The notes beneath the pieces are model-generated. The model saw only the letters and a list, made by a program, of their open reading frames with translations, ran no database searches and was not told the DNA's origin. Of a DNA stretch of 64,000 bases, positions 25,059-34,024 are shown one piece after another. The stretch's first letter is position 1; each line of letters begins with the position of its first letter. Position numbers and translations under genes: made by a program. Source of the stretch: Bacteroidales bacterium (lineage in GTDB: Bacteria; Bacteroidota; Bacteroidia; Bacteroidales; UBA932); contig JAJFVD010000003.1 in the NCBI GenBank assembly GCA_021371955.1, forward strand, positions 372,001-436,000, written 5' to 3'.

Positions 25059-26249
25059 ATGATGGATCTTAAAGGTACAGATGCACAGAGGTATGCCGGA
25101 AGAGGAGTTTCGTCCTCCAAGGCAGATGTTCATAAGGCAATAGAAAAAATTGACAAAGGTTTATTTCCAAAGGCTTTTTGCAAAATTGTACCAGATTACC
25201 TGTCCAACGATCCGGATTATTGTATTGTTATGCATGCCGACGGGGCAGGAACCAAGTCTTCTCTTGCATATGCATACTGGAAAGAGACAGGTGAGATGGG
25301 AGTGTGGGACGGAATAGCCCAGGATGCAATTGTAATGAATACAGATGACCTTCTTTGCGTAGGCGTTGTGGACAATATCGTTCTCTCTTCTACAATCGGG
25401 AGAAATAAACACAGAATTCCGGGGGAAGTCATTTCTGAAATCATAGAAGGGTCCAGATTGTTTGCTTCAAAAATGGCCTCATTTGGAATTAATATTCACC
25501 TGACAGGCGGTGAAACAGCCGATGTGGGAGACCTGGTGAGAACAATTATTGTTGACTCGACAGTTTGTGCAAGAATAAAAAAAACGGATGTAATTGACAA
25601 TTCAAAAATTGTTGCAGGAGATGTTATCGTTGGGTTAAGTTCTTTTGGTAAAGCAATTTACGAAGATGAATACAACGGGGGAATGGGAAGCAACGGGCTC
25701 ACATCTGCCCGGCACGATATTTTTTCGGCGTACATTGGCCAGAAATATCCGGAAACCTATAATAACCAGATTCCCAAAGATCTGGCATATACCGGAACAA
25801 AATCTATGTTGGAAATTGAGCCGGAAACGGGAGTTACATACGGAAAACTAGTGCTCTCTCCAACAAGAACCTATGCTCCCGTAATAAAGGAGATACTGGA
25901 AAATTTCAGAAGCAGGGTTCATGGAATGGTACACTGCACAGGCGGTTCTCAAACCAAAATACTTCATTTTGTAGACAAATTACTGATTGTAAAAGACAAT
26001 TTGTTTCCGGTCCCTCCGCTTTTCAGAACAATTCAGAAAGAATCCAACAGCCCGTGGGAAGAGATGTACAAAGTGTTCAATATGGGTCACCGTATGGAGA
26101 TTTATGTCCCGGAAGAGATTGCTGCTGAGATAATAGAGATCTCACAAAAATTTGGAATCGACGCCAAAATAATCGGGAAAGTTTTTCCGTCTAAAATAGC
26201 TGAGGTTCAGCTTGATACAGAATATGGAAAATTTATTTACAACAAGTAG
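25059..26249 (+). CDS. purM: AIR synthetase (phosphoribosylformylglycinamidine cyclo-ligase)
   Basis: The 396-aa protein is a PurM-family enzyme closing the imidazole ring to aminoimidazole ribonucleotide in purine synthesis. The signature segments ADGAGTKSSLAYAYW, WDGIAQDAIVMNTDDLLCVG, HLTGGETADVGDLV, and the C-terminal VHCTGGSQTKILHF and MYKVFNMGHRMEI are present. It is longer than the roughly 345-aa E. coli enzyme, as usual in Bacteroidota. A second ATG directly follows the first. The last 26 nt overlap the racemase-like gene. Confidence 0.93.
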   Translation: MMDLKGTDAQRYAGRGVSSSKADVHKAIEKIDKGLFPKAFCKIVPDYLSNDPDYCIVMHADGAGTKSSLAYAYWKETGEMGVWDGIAQDAIVMNTDDLLCVGVVDNIVLSSTIGRNKHRIPGEVISEIIEGSRLFASKMASFGINIHLTGGETADVGDLVRTIIVDSTVCARIKKTDVIDNSKIVAGDVIVGLSSFGKAIYEDEYNGGMGSNGLTSARHDIFSAYIGQKYPETYNNQIPKDLAYTGTKSMLEIEPETGVTYGKLVLSPTRTYAPVIKEILENFRSRVHGMVHCTGGSQTKILHFVDKLLIVKDNLFPVPPLFRTIQKESNSPWEEMYKVFNMGHRMEIYVPEEIAAEIIEISQKFGIDAKIIGKVFPSKIAEVQLDTEYGKFIYNK

Positions 26250-27690
26250 GGTAGTTACAGTTGTTCTATCCGCTGCTATTTCGTTATGGAGTTGCTCCGA
26301 AGGTAAAAATAACACAGGACTATCCGACCATCCTGCAATCATTGAGCAGGCAACAGGTGACAGCACCTCTCCCTATTACGCAAATTATTCAAAATATCCC
26401 ATTCAGAGGGATACTCTTCCTATAGGAATGTTCGACTCAGGAACCGGCGGACTTACTGTAATGGAAGCCTTTCTTGCTTTGGATGACTTCAACAATGAAA
26501 CAGGCGAACCTGCTCCCGACGGTAAACCGGATTTCAGCAATGAGAAGTTCGTTTTTTTGGCCGACCAGGCAAATATGCCCTATGGAGTTTATAATTCCGA
26601 AGGAAAAGGAGATTATCTGAGGGAACTCGTTGTAAAAGATGCTCTTTTCCTGACTACAGCTCCAGTCAGAACCAAGATAGTAGTGATTGCCTGCAACACC
26701 GCAACAGCTTATGGACTTGGAGATATTGAATACATGTTTGAAAAGAGCAAAACTGGTCTCTCCGTAGTAGGTGTAATAAATGCAGGAACAAAAGCCCTGG
26801 CCGACAATATCTCTTTTGACGAGGGAGGAGCCGTGGGTGTGATGGCAACAGTGGGAACAATAGCATCGGGAAGTTATGACAGAACCATCAGAAAAACCCT
26901 GAAAGAAAAGGGATTTACAGAAAAACTTGAAATCATTAATCAGCCGGGTCTCGGATTTGCAGAGGCAGTAGATACAGAATCAAACTTTATTGACCCAAAA
27001 GCAACCGCACCAAGAGATTTGTATAAAGGTCCTAAAATTGGTACAGACTCGCTCTCAATCAATCCCGATTTGCTTGATGTCTATAAATTTGACACTAAGA
27101 ATAACGCATTGCTTGTTACAAAAAGCGGCGCAAAATACACAACTATTCAGCTTAACTCTCCCGGCAATTATGCAAGACTTCATCTTGTAAATCTTGTAGA
27201 AAGGCTCAGACAAAAAAAAGCAGGAGTTAAACTCAGCAACATTATCCTTGGGTGTACTCATTATCCTTATTTTAAAGATACACTCAAAAGTGTTCTAGAT
27301 GAGATGAGAAACTACAGTAAGAACGGAGTTTACCCATACAAAGATTTGATTTCAGAAGAGGTTACATTTATTGATCCTGCCAAATATGTTGCTAGAGAGA
27401 CCTATCTGGCTCTGAGAGGAGGGAAATTACTCTCCCCCGGTTATACCGGAAACAGAGCAAAATGTTTCATAACTGTACCGGCAAAGGATCTGGATAGCCT
27501 TAAACTGGACAAAAACGGGAATCTCAGATATGAATATAAATACGGAAGAGATACGCTGAGCAAAGAAAAAAGCTTTGAGGCGGAGATGTTTAGTTCTAAA
27601 AATATACAGCCCGAAAATGTTTCGAGAATTAAGAAGAGACTTCCTCTCACATTTGAACTGATCAAAAATTTTATTGAGAATGATTTTTAA
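26224..27690 (+). CDS. glutamate racemase-like lipoprotein
   Basis: The 488-aa protein contains all the hallmarks of glutamate racemase: GMFDSGTGGLTV (70-81, active-site Asp71-Ser72), ACNTAT with Cys157, and GCTHYPYF with Cys344 and His346. It differs from cytosolic MurI (about 260-280 aa) in three ways. It starts with a lipoprotein signal ending LWSC (Cys24). It has an extra stretch at about 250-320 between the catalytic halves. It has a tail of about 140 residues after the second motif. It should therefore be anchored outside the cytoplasm. ATG 26224 is preferred over an in-frame TTG four codons earlier. It overlaps purM by 26 nt and the exonuclease gene by 11 nt. Confidence 0.82.
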   Translation: MENLFTTSRVVTVVLSAAISLWSCSEGKNNTGLSDHPAIIEQATGDSTSPYYANYSKYPIQRDTLPIGMFDSGTGGLTVMEAFLALDDFNNETGEPAPDGKPDFSNEKFVFLADQANMPYGVYNSEGKGDYLRELVVKDALFLTTAPVRTKIVVIACNTATAYGLGDIEYMFEKSKTGLSVVGVINAGTKALADNISFDEGGAVGVMATVGTIASGSYDRTIRKTLKEKGFTEKLEIINQPGLGFAEAVDTESNFIDPKATAPRDLYKGPKIGTDSLSINPDLLDVYKFDTKNNALLVTKSGAKYTTIQLNSPGNYARLHLVNLVERLRQKKAGVKLSNIILGCTHYPYFKDTLKSVLDEMRNYSKNGVYPYKDLISEEVTFIDPAKYVARETYLALRGGKLLSPGYTGNRAKCFITVPAKDLDSLKLDKNGNLRYEYKYGRDTLSKEKSFEAEMFSSKNIQPENVSRIKKRLPLTFELIKNFIENDF

Positions 27691-28306
27691 TCCGACAATA
27701 TCTCCGGAAGAGATAGAAAAACTCAAACAAGCAGAATTTATAGGAGAAATATGTGTAGTCGATAAACTAGACAATGACTATGATGCTGCAATTGAGTACC
27801 TTAGAAATCAAAAAATTATAGGTTTTGATACAGAAACTAAGCCTGTGTTTCAGGCAAATGCGAAAAGAAACGGAGTTGCTCTTCTTCAGCTTTCAGGTGC
27901 CGATAAGGCATTTATTTTCCGGCTCACGTCAATTGGAATGCCGGAATCACTTTGCAGAATCCTGGCTACAAAAAAAATAGCAAAGGTAGGAGCAGCAGTC
28001 AACGAAGATATCAGGGGCCTTCTCAGATACACCACTTTCACGCCAAAGGGTTTTGTGGATCTTCAGAACATTGGCATAAACTGGGGCATTAAAGAGAAGA
28101 GTGTAAGGAAAATGGCTGCAATTATTCTTGGAATGAGAGTATCTAAATCGCAGCAACTTTCAAACTGGGAGGCCGAAGAACTCACACACGGACAAATAAA
28201 TTATGCGGCAATAGATGCCTGGGTATGTCAGCAGATGTATCTTAAACTTTTGAGTACACCAAATGCTGAATTGCATGCTCAGGAGCAAATTAAAAATCAG
28301 CAGTAA
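27680..28306 (+). CDS. 3'-5' exonuclease (RNase D / DEDDy family)
   Basis: The 208-aa protein has the DnaQ-like exonuclease fold. ExoI is IIGFDTETKP (Asp and Glu metal ligands), ExoII is GAAVNEDIRGL, and ExoIII is the DEDDy form YAAIDAWVCQQMY. There is no HRDC domain, so it is a short stand-alone enzyme as widely seen in Bacteroidota, substrate RNA or DNA unknown. ATG 27680 overlaps the racemase-like stop by 11 nt. An in-frame TTG two codons upstream is less likely. It precedes an rRNA methyltransferase gene by 14 nt. Confidence 0.87.
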   Translation: MIFNPTISPEEIEKLKQAEFIGEICVVDKLDNDYDAAIEYLRNQKIIGFDTETKPVFQANAKRNGVALLQLSGADKAFIFRLTSIGMPESLCRILATKKIAKVGAAVNEDIRGLLRYTTFTPKGFVDLQNIGINWGIKEKSVRKMAAIILGMRVSKSQQLSNWEAEELTHGQINYAAIDAWVCQQMYLKLLSTPNAELHAQEQIKNQQ

Positions 28307-28320
28307 AAGGGATAAATCAC

Positions 28321-29517
28321 ATGGGAAGAGTAATAATGAGGAGAGGCAGAGAGGAGTCTTTGAGAAGATTTCATCCCTGGATTTTTTCCGGAGGAATATT
28401 TAAAACTGAGGGAGTGATAAACGAGGGAGATGTTGTTGAAGTTTGCTCTGTTAATGGTGAAAGACTTGGTTTCGGACACTATCAGATAGGGTCAATAACA
28501 GTGAGAATGCTCTCATTTGGCGAAGCAGATTTTACTCCGGATTTCTGGAAAAGAAGATTTGAAGCAGCATACAAATTAAGACGTTCTTTAGGATTAACCG
28601 AAGGGTCCACAACGGCATACCGTCTCATTCATGGAGAGGGAGACTCTCTGCCGGGGCTTATTGTTGACATTTACAACAATTCGGCTGTTATTCAGGCACA
28701 CACTGCCGGGATGTTCCTTTCAAGGGATATTATTGTAGAAACTCTAAAAGAACTATTTGGGTCAAAACTTACTTCTGTATACGATAAGAGTGCAACGACA
28801 GCGCCGTTTAAGGCAGGACTCGATTTAGCAGACGGTTATCTTTATGGTTCCGCACCGGACAATCCGGTGATTCTGGAGAACGGAATCCGTTTTTCGGTAG
28901 ACTGGGAGGGTGGTCAAAAGACCGGATTTTTTCTTGACCAGCGCGATAACAGGCAATTAGTGAGAAATTACTCAAAAGGGAAAAGAGTATTAAACCTTTT
29001 CTGCTATACCGGTGGCTTTTCGCTGTATGCCCTTGCAGGAGGCGCAAAAAGCGTGGATTCTGTGGACAGTTCTCAAAAAGCAATGGATTTGCTCAGCTAT
29101 AATGTGGAGCAGAACAGAGAGGCATCCCTGTTTCCAAAAGATATTCCGCACAATTCATTCACAACAGATGCAATAGAGTTTGTGAAAAACAGCAAACCGG
29201 ACGTTTATGACCTGATGATTGTTGACCCGCCGGCATTCGCAAAGCATCGCGGAGCACTTTCAAATGCTTTGAGGGCATATCAGAGATTAAATGCAGCTGC
29301 TATTGAAAAGATAGCACCGGGAGGAATAATTTTTACCTACAGCTGTTCTCAGGTCGTAGATAAAACGGCATTTGCGCAGACTATATTTTCTGCCGCCGCT
29401 CAAACAGGAAGGAATGTAAGAATTCTTCACAGGCTCACTCAGCCGGCCGACCATCCGGTAAATATCTATCATCCCGAAGGAGAGTACCTCAAAGGTCTGG
29501 TTTTGTATGTAGATTAG
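28321..29517 (+). CDS. rlmI: 23S rRNA (cytosine) methyltransferase, RlmI-like
   Basis: The 398-aa protein combines an N-terminal PUA RNA-binding domain (GRVIMRRGREESLRRFHPWIFSGGI, then GDVVEVCSVNGERLGFGHYQ) with an EEHEE-like linker and a Rossmann methyltransferase. SAM-binding motif I is VLNLFCYTGGFSLYALAGGA, motif IV is LMIVDPPAFAK, and a Cys in FTYSCSQVVD matches the m5C catalytic position. RlmI methylates C1962 of 23S rRNA in E. coli. The exact target here is inferred from family membership. Confidence 0.9.
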   Translation: MGRVIMRRGREESLRRFHPWIFSGGIFKTEGVINEGDVVEVCSVNGERLGFGHYQIGSITVRMLSFGEADFTPDFWKRRFEAAYKLRRSLGLTEGSTTAYRLIHGEGDSLPGLIVDIYNNSAVIQAHTAGMFLSRDIIVETLKELFGSKLTSVYDKSATTAPFKAGLDLADGYLYGSAPDNPVILENGIRFSVDWEGGQKTGFFLDQRDNRQLVRNYSKGKRVLNLFCYTGGFSLYALAGGAKSVDSVDSSQKAMDLLSYNVEQNREASLFPKDIPHNSFTTDAIEFVKNSKPDVYDLMIVDPPAFAKHRGALSNALRAYQRLNAAAIEKIAPGGIIFTYSCSQVVDKTAFAQTIFSAAAQTGRNVRILHRLTQPADHPVNIYHPEGEYLKGLVLYVD

Positions 29518-29530
29518 TTCTCCATTTTTA

Positions 29531-29538
29531 TATCTTTG
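29531..29538 (+). promoter_or_regulatory. -7 box of the fRMsr gene
   Basis: TATCTTTG matches TAnnTTTG, 21 nt before ATG 29560. An in-frame TTG lies in this box, which argues against using it as a start codon. Confidence 0.5.
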
Positions 29539-29559
29539 CATGCAACAACATGCAGGACG

Positions 29560-30051
29560 ATGGAAAATTTAATTTTAGCCGGAGAGAGCAAATCTGAAAT
29601 ATACAAATCGCTTATTCCTCAAATCAAGTCTCTCATAGAGGATGAGTGCGATTCCACTGCCAATTTCGCAAATATATCTGCCGCACTAAAAGAAGCTTTT
29701 GGCTTCTGGTGGGTTGGTTTTTATATTGTAAGGCCAGACAATAATCCGCACGGAAGCTCGTTGGTTCTCGGCCCGTTTCAGGGCCCAATAGCATGCACAA
29801 GGATTGCTTATGGCAAAGGTGTGTGCGGCACTTCTTGGAAAGAGGCGAAAACAATTGTTGTTCCCGATGTTGACCAGTTTCCAGGGCACATAGCCTGCAG
29901 TTCTCTTTCCCGGTCGGAAATAGTTGTACCTGTTGTACGCGAAGGCAACGTGGCGGCTGTATTGGATATCGATTCTTCTGAACTCAATACATTTGACGAT
30001 ACCGACAGACATTATCTTGAGGAACTTATGAGTTTTGTGGTTTTGAGATAA
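29560..30051 (+). CDS. free methionine-(R)-sulfoxide reductase (GAF domain)
   Basis: The 163-aa single GAF-domain enzyme reduces free methionine-R-sulfoxide, protecting the methionine pool from oxidation. The three catalytic cysteines Cys79 (IACTRIAYG), Cys89 (GVCGTSW) and Cys113 (HIACSS) keep the +10 and +24 spacing of E. coli fRMsr. The pocket motif FGFWWVGFYIV is present. It has its own -7 box directly upstream, so it can be expressed separately from the methyltransferase gene. Confidence 0.93.
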   Translation: MENLILAGESKSEIYKSLIPQIKSLIEDECDSTANFANISAALKEAFGFWWVGFYIVRPDNNPHGSSLVLGPFQGPIACTRIAYGKGVCGTSWKEAKTIVVPDVDQFPGHIACSSLSRSEIVVPVVREGNVAAVLDIDSSELNTFDDTDRHYLEELMSFVVLR

Positions 30052-30072
30052 AAGTTATTATAACGCGTGTTT

Positions 30073-32622
30073 ATGGAAGTTTTTAAACAGTTTGGACCGG
30101 GTCGGATATCATCTGTGTACTTCAGGGTTTCATTTTTGATACTGTTTATGCCTTTTCTGCTTGCATTCAACAGTGCAGAGGTGCTTCCGGAAAAGGGGGT
30201 AAGTAAAAAACTTGCATTTGAAAGAGCGGAAGAAATTTCGGAACTCAGGTACTCCCTTCATTTTTCAATCCCAAAAGAGAGAGATTCTATAATCACAGCA
30301 AAGGCAATAATTGATTTTAACCTGAGGAAAATAGAGAGGATAATCCTGGATTTCAGGCATGAATCGGTATGCTCTGTTAAGTCAATTCTGGTGAACGGGA
30401 AGAAAGCAGAATTTATCTTTAGCAATGAACATGTTATAATACCGGAAAGACATATTTTAAAAGGGAAAAACGTTCTGGAAATTGAGTTTATTGCAGGAAA
30501 TCAGTCTTTAAACAGGAGGGAAGATTTGCTTTACACGCTTCTTGTTCCGGACCGTTCAAGGACTCTTTTTCCTTGTTTTGACCAGCCAAACCTAAAGGCA
30601 AAATTCTGTCTCACGCTTGATATTCCCGATGGCTGGGAGGGAGTGGCAAACGGCAATATTAAAAGCAAAGAGAGAACTCCGGACGGTAGAACAAGACTGA
30701 TGTTCTCGGAAACCGCGCCAATATCTACATATCTGTTCTCTTTTGTAGCGGGAAAACTGCAAAGAACCACTCAGGAGAGAGATGGACGGGCGATTACAAT
30801 TTTTCACCGGGAGAGTGACCCCAAAAAATTAGAACAATGCGGTGTTATTTTTGATCAGATATTCTCTTCTCTGAATTGGCTCGAAAATTATACTTCCATA
30901 AAATATCCCTTTGCAAAATACGATATTGTAATTGTTCCGGGGTTTCAGTACGGAGGAATGGAACACATGGGAGCAACCCTCTATTCCGACAGAACCATGT
31001 TTATTGACGAAAATGCCACAATCTCAGAACAGCTCGACAGGGCAAAGCTTATCGCTCACGAAACGGCTCATATGTGGTTTGGCGACTTTGTAACAATGGA
31101 ATGGTTTGACGATGTATGGACAAAAGAGGTTTTTGCAAACTGGTTTGCATCCCAGATAGTAACTCCGCTTTATCCCGAAGTGAACCACCGGCTTAATTTT
31201 ATCAATACCTACTATCCTGCTTCATATTCCGAAGACAGGACAGCAGGCTCAAACTCTATTCAGCAGGAACTTGACAATTTAAGCAATGCGGGCCTTGTAT
31301 ATGGCAATATTATTTACAATAAGGCGCCAATAGTAATGGAAATGCTTGTTAAAAGAGTGGGAGAAGAGAATTTCCGCCAGGGAATACAGACATATCTCAG
31401 GAAATTTGCATACTCAAATGCAAGCTGGGACGACCTGATAAAAATACTTGACTCTCTCTCTCCGGAAGACCTGCAGTCGTGGAGCAATGTCTGGGTTAAG
31501 AAAAAAGGGATGCCTTCATACACTTCTGAGATTATTGAAGATTCTGTTGTCTGGAAACAGTTTGACCCATTTGGCAGGGGAGTTGTGTGGAAACAGGACT
31601 TTTCTTCAATAATTGTAAATGACGGCAAAAACAGGGCAATTGTTCCAAATACCGACGGAAGGGGGTATGGCCTTTTTTTGATGGACAGCACTTCATCCCT
31701 GTTTTTACTGAAAACGTTTGAACAATACAAACCCAAGCCCCAATCCGATTCCGGTAAAAGCCTTTCTGTTATAGACGATGAGGTTGCACGGGCCTCTCTC
31801 TTGATTTCTCTGTATGAAAACATGCTTGCCGGGAAAATCTTGCCGGGAAAATTTGCTTCTTCGCTTCTGAAATATCTTCAAAACGAAGAGAATACACTAT
31901 TATTCACAAGAGCGGCCGGCTATCTGACAAGCTGTTATACAACATATCTCTCAGGGATGGGAGCAAATTCACAACTGGAACAGGGGTTGTGGCAGATAGT
32001 GGAAAACTCACCCGCCGGCCAGCATAAAACAATTGCATTTCGGGCGTTTACCGAAATTTCGGACTCTCCTGAAGCTGCTTCAAAAGTATATGAAATATGG
32101 AAAAACCCTTCCGATTTCGGGTATGTTAAGCTTAGCGAAAGGGATTTGATGCGCATTGCATATGAAATGAGCATAAGGTTTCCCGAAAAGTATGACGAAA
32201 TATTTAAACTACAGCTCAACAGAATAACAAATACAGACAGGAAAAATGAATTTGCATTTATTTTTCCGGCAACCTCTCCTCTTGGAACAGTAAGAGATTC
32301 TCTTTTCAACTCACTCCTTGACGAACGTAACAGGGAGATTGAGCCCTGGGCTGCATCTGCTCTGGGGTACCTGAACCACTATCTGAGAGAGAAGGAGTCC
32401 TTGAAGTATTTAAAGCACGGTCTGGAAATTTTGCCTGAAATTCAAAAAACAGGAGATATTTTCTTTCCGCGGAACTGGCTCAGAGCGCTTCTTGGCGGGC
32501 ACAATTCCCTTGAGGCGAAAAATGCAGTTAATGAGTATCTTCGTTCAAGTGAAAATCTGCACCCTCTTTTAAGACAGAAGGTATTGCAGCAGGCACACCA
32601 TTTATTCAGGACAGGGAAATGA
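30073..32622 (+). CDS. M1 family zinc aminopeptidase
   Basis: The 849-aa enzyme has an N-terminal hydrophobic segment (FLILFMPFLLAFNSAEV) acting as signal peptide or anchor, so it is probably periplasmic. The M1 catalytic domain shows the substrate-binding loop GGMEHMGA (a variant of GAMEN) and zinc site HETAH at 329-333, with the third ligand Glu352 after exactly 18 residues. A helical C-terminal domain of about 350 residues follows. It removes N-terminal residues from peptides. ATG 30073 is preferred to a GTG two codons upstream. The stop overlaps the EamA gene by 4 nt. Confidence 0.92.
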   Translation: MEVFKQFGPGRISSVYFRVSFLILFMPFLLAFNSAEVLPEKGVSKKLAFERAEEISELRYSLHFSIPKERDSIITAKAIIDFNLRKIERIILDFRHESVCSVKSILVNGKKAEFIFSNEHVIIPERHILKGKNVLEIEFIAGNQSLNRREDLLYTLLVPDRSRTLFPCFDQPNLKAKFCLTLDIPDGWEGVANGNIKSKERTPDGRTRLMFSETAPISTYLFSFVAGKLQRTTQERDGRAITIFHRESDPKKLEQCGVIFDQIFSSLNWLENYTSIKYPFAKYDIVIVPGFQYGGMEHMGATLYSDRTMFIDENATISEQLDRAKLIAHETAHMWFGDFVTMEWFDDVWTKEVFANWFASQIVTPLYPEVNHRLNFINTYYPASYSEDRTAGSNSIQQELDNLSNAGLVYGNIIYNKAPIVMEMLVKRVGEENFRQGIQTYLRKFAYSNASWDDLIKILDSLSPEDLQSWSNVWVKKKGMPSYTSEIIEDSVVWKQFDPFGRGVVWKQDFSSIIVNDGKNRAIVPNTDGRGYGLFLMDSTSSLFLLKTFEQYKPKPQSDSGKSLSVIDDEVARASLLISLYENMLAGKILPGKFASSLLKYLQNEENTLLFTRAAGYLTSCYTTYLSGMGANSQLEQGLWQIVENSPAGQHKTIAFRAFTEISDSPEAASKVYEIWKNPSDFGYVKLSERDLMRIAYEMSIRFPEKYDEIFKLQLNRITNTDRKNEFAFIFPATSPLGTVRDSLFNSLLDERNREIEPWAASALGYLNHYLREKESLKYLKHGLEILPEIQKTGDIFFPRNWLRALLGGHNSLEAKNAVNEYLRSSENLHPLLRQKVLQQAHHLFRTGK

Positions 32623-33518
32623 AAAATCAGTCGAAGGCATTGATAATGGGCGGCTTTGTAGTCTTTTTCTGGGCCACGGTTGCCACTGCATTCAAAATTG
32701 CACTAAACGAAATAAGCAATCTGCAACTCCTTTTGATTGCATCCTCGACTGCGTTGATTGTATGCTTTATTGAACTGATCAGGACAAAAAAACTTAATCT
32801 GCTCGGGGAATCCCTTTTGTCCAAAAGCACAATATTCAGAGGAGCCTGGCAGGGACTTATGAACCCTTTCATATATTATCTCATCCTGTTTAAAGGATAC
32901 TCTCTTCTCCCTGCCCAGATTGCGCAACCGCTTAACTTTTCCTGGCAAATTGTTCTCATGATTTTGATGGCAATTTTTTTAAAGCAGAAATTGCACTTTA
33001 ATCAGGTAATTGGCGTGTTGGTGAGCTTTTCGGGAATTATTATGCTATCATTAAACAACTCCGCAGATATCTCGGGTAAACTGTCCGTATTCGGGCTGGG
33101 TCTAATAATTGCCAGCACAATAATATGGGCAACATACTGGCTGCTGAAAATCAACGAAAAGCAGGATTCTGTAATTGAACTTTTCGTGAGTTTCCTTTTT
33201 GGAACAATCTATCTTGTTGTGGTATCGTTGTTCACTCCAATGGAGGTCCCTCCGTTAAAGCCATTACTGGCCGGAATCTACGCCGGAATGTTTGAGATGG
33301 GAATCACGTTCATTTTATGGAGCAAGGCGCTAAAACTGGCTACAAACAGGGTAACATTAACGCAATTGATATATCTTTCTCCGCTGCTCTCCCTTTTGCT
33401 GATTCATTTCATTCTTGGAGAAAAAATAGGTGTGCTTACAGTTGTTGGCCTTTTTCTGATAATTGGAGGAATTCTCATTAGCAATTTGAAGCAAAAGAGT
33501 ACGATTGCCAATACTTGA
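32619..33518 (+). CDS. EamA/DMT-superfamily transporter
   Basis: The 299-aa protein has ten predicted transmembrane helices in two EamA repeats (MGGFVVFFWATVATAFKIAL... and LGLIIASTIIWATYWLLKIN...), the architecture of drug/metabolite exporters. A charged C-terminus (SNLKQKSTIANT) ends the protein. The substrate cannot be inferred. Its ATG overlaps the M1 peptidase TGA (ATGA), suggesting coupled translation, perhaps linking peptide breakdown to amino acid export or import. The 3' end carries the -33 element of the tRNA-Cys promoter just past the stop. Confidence 0.9.
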   Translation: MKNQSKALIMGGFVVFFWATVATAFKIALNEISNLQLLLIASSTALIVCFIELIRTKKLNLLGESLLSKSTIFRGAWQGLMNPFIYYLILFKGYSLLPAQIAQPLNFSWQIVLMILMAIFLKQKLHFNQVIGVLVSFSGIIMLSLNNSADISGKLSVFGLGLIIASTIIWATYWLLKINEKQDSVIELFVSFLFGTIYLVVVSLFTPMEVPPLKPLLAGIYAGMFEMGITFILWSKALKLATNRVTLTQLIYLSPLLSLLLIHFILGEKIGVLTVVGLFLIIGGILISNLKQKSTIANT

Positions 33519-33520
33519 AT

Positions 33521-33551
33521 TTTGCCGGATTAAAAATATTACATACATTTG
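33521..33551 (+). promoter_or_regulatory. promoter of tRNA-Cys
   Basis: TTTG (33521-33524), a 19-nt spacer and TACATTTG (33544-33551) are a perfect Bacteroidota promoter. The mature tRNA starts 12 nt after the -7 box. Confidence 0.8.
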
Positions 33552-33562
33552 CAGCCCTAACC

Positions 33563-33633
33563 GGTACCATGGCCGAGTGGTTAGGCAGCGGTCTGCAAAA
33601 CCGTGTACAGCAGTTCGAATCTGCTTGGTACCT
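33563..33633 (+). tRNA. tRNA-Cys (anticodon GCA)
   Basis: The acceptor GGTACCA (33563-33569) pairs with TGGTACC (33626-33632). The anticodon stem-loop CGGT-CTGCAAA-ACCG gives anticodon GCA, and the T arm CAGTTCGAATCTG is intact. The discriminator at 33633 is T, the known identity base of cysteine tRNA. The length is 71 nt and CCA is not encoded. Confidence 0.97.
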
Positions 33634-33641
33634 CAAAAAAG

Positions 33642-33673
33642 AAAGTCAGTTGAATATTTCAGCTGACTTTTTT
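33642..33673 (+). terminator. terminator of tRNA-Cys
   Basis: AAAGTCAGTTGAA (from 33643) pairs with TTCAGCTGACTTT (one T-G wobble) and is followed by a run of T ending at 33673. Confidence 0.85.
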
Positions 33674-33697
33674 CTTTCTAATATTATCCCTTTTTCT

Positions 33698-33899
33698 TTT
33701 GATTGTGTATTTGCCTGTATGGGCTGTGCACCGCATTTACCTGCTAAAGTTCGCTCCGCTGAAAAACAGATGCGGAAACCGGATTATGCCGGTTCAAATT
33801 AGCTGCCGGTTTCCGCTAACTGTTTTTCTATACGCTTTGCTCACTAAGCAGGTGCCAAATGCTCTCTGCATTGCCCATGCAGGCAAATACACAATCAAA
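33698..33899. repeat. 202-bp imperfect palindrome
   Basis: The outer arms TTTGATTGTGTATTTGCCTG (33698-33717) and CAGGCAAATACACAATCAAA (33880-33899) are perfectly complementary over 20 bp. Inside, GGGC..TGCA pairs with TGCA..GCCC (33721-33730 with 33867-33876), CTGCT with AGCAG, GAAAAACAG with CTGTTTTTC (33761-33769 with 33820-33828) and CGGAAACCGG with CCGGTTTCCG (33773-33782 with 33806-33815). The symmetry centre shifts from 33798 to 33794 inward, showing small indels. It lies between the tRNA-Cys terminator and the DUF3276 gene and has no credible ORF. Confidence 0.9.
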
Positions 33900-33990
33900 C
33901 ATAATGAGGTAAAATAAAAAAATGGAATCAAGTCAAATCTGAAATTTCTAGTTTCTATTTTTTAGGTACGCTTGCAGATTAGACAGAGTT

Positions 33991-34019
33991 GCCGCGACCC
34001 CTGGGGTCGCCTCCTTGGC
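33991..34019. other. short GC-rich palindrome, function unknown
   Basis: GCGACCCC (33994-34001), T and GGGGTCGC (34003-34110 region, ending 34010) form an 8-bp stem with a one-base centre. An outer GCC/GGC flanks it (33991-33993 and 34017-34019). It is much more GC-rich than its surroundings. The rest of the gap between 33900 and 34027 shows nothing I recognise. Confidence 0.4.
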
Positions 34020-34024
34020 GAAAC

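Noticed and set aside
33515..33917. Open frames spanning tRNA-Cys and the 202-bp palindrome
   Set aside because: They run through a tRNA, its terminator and a palindrome, with no ribosome site or domain.
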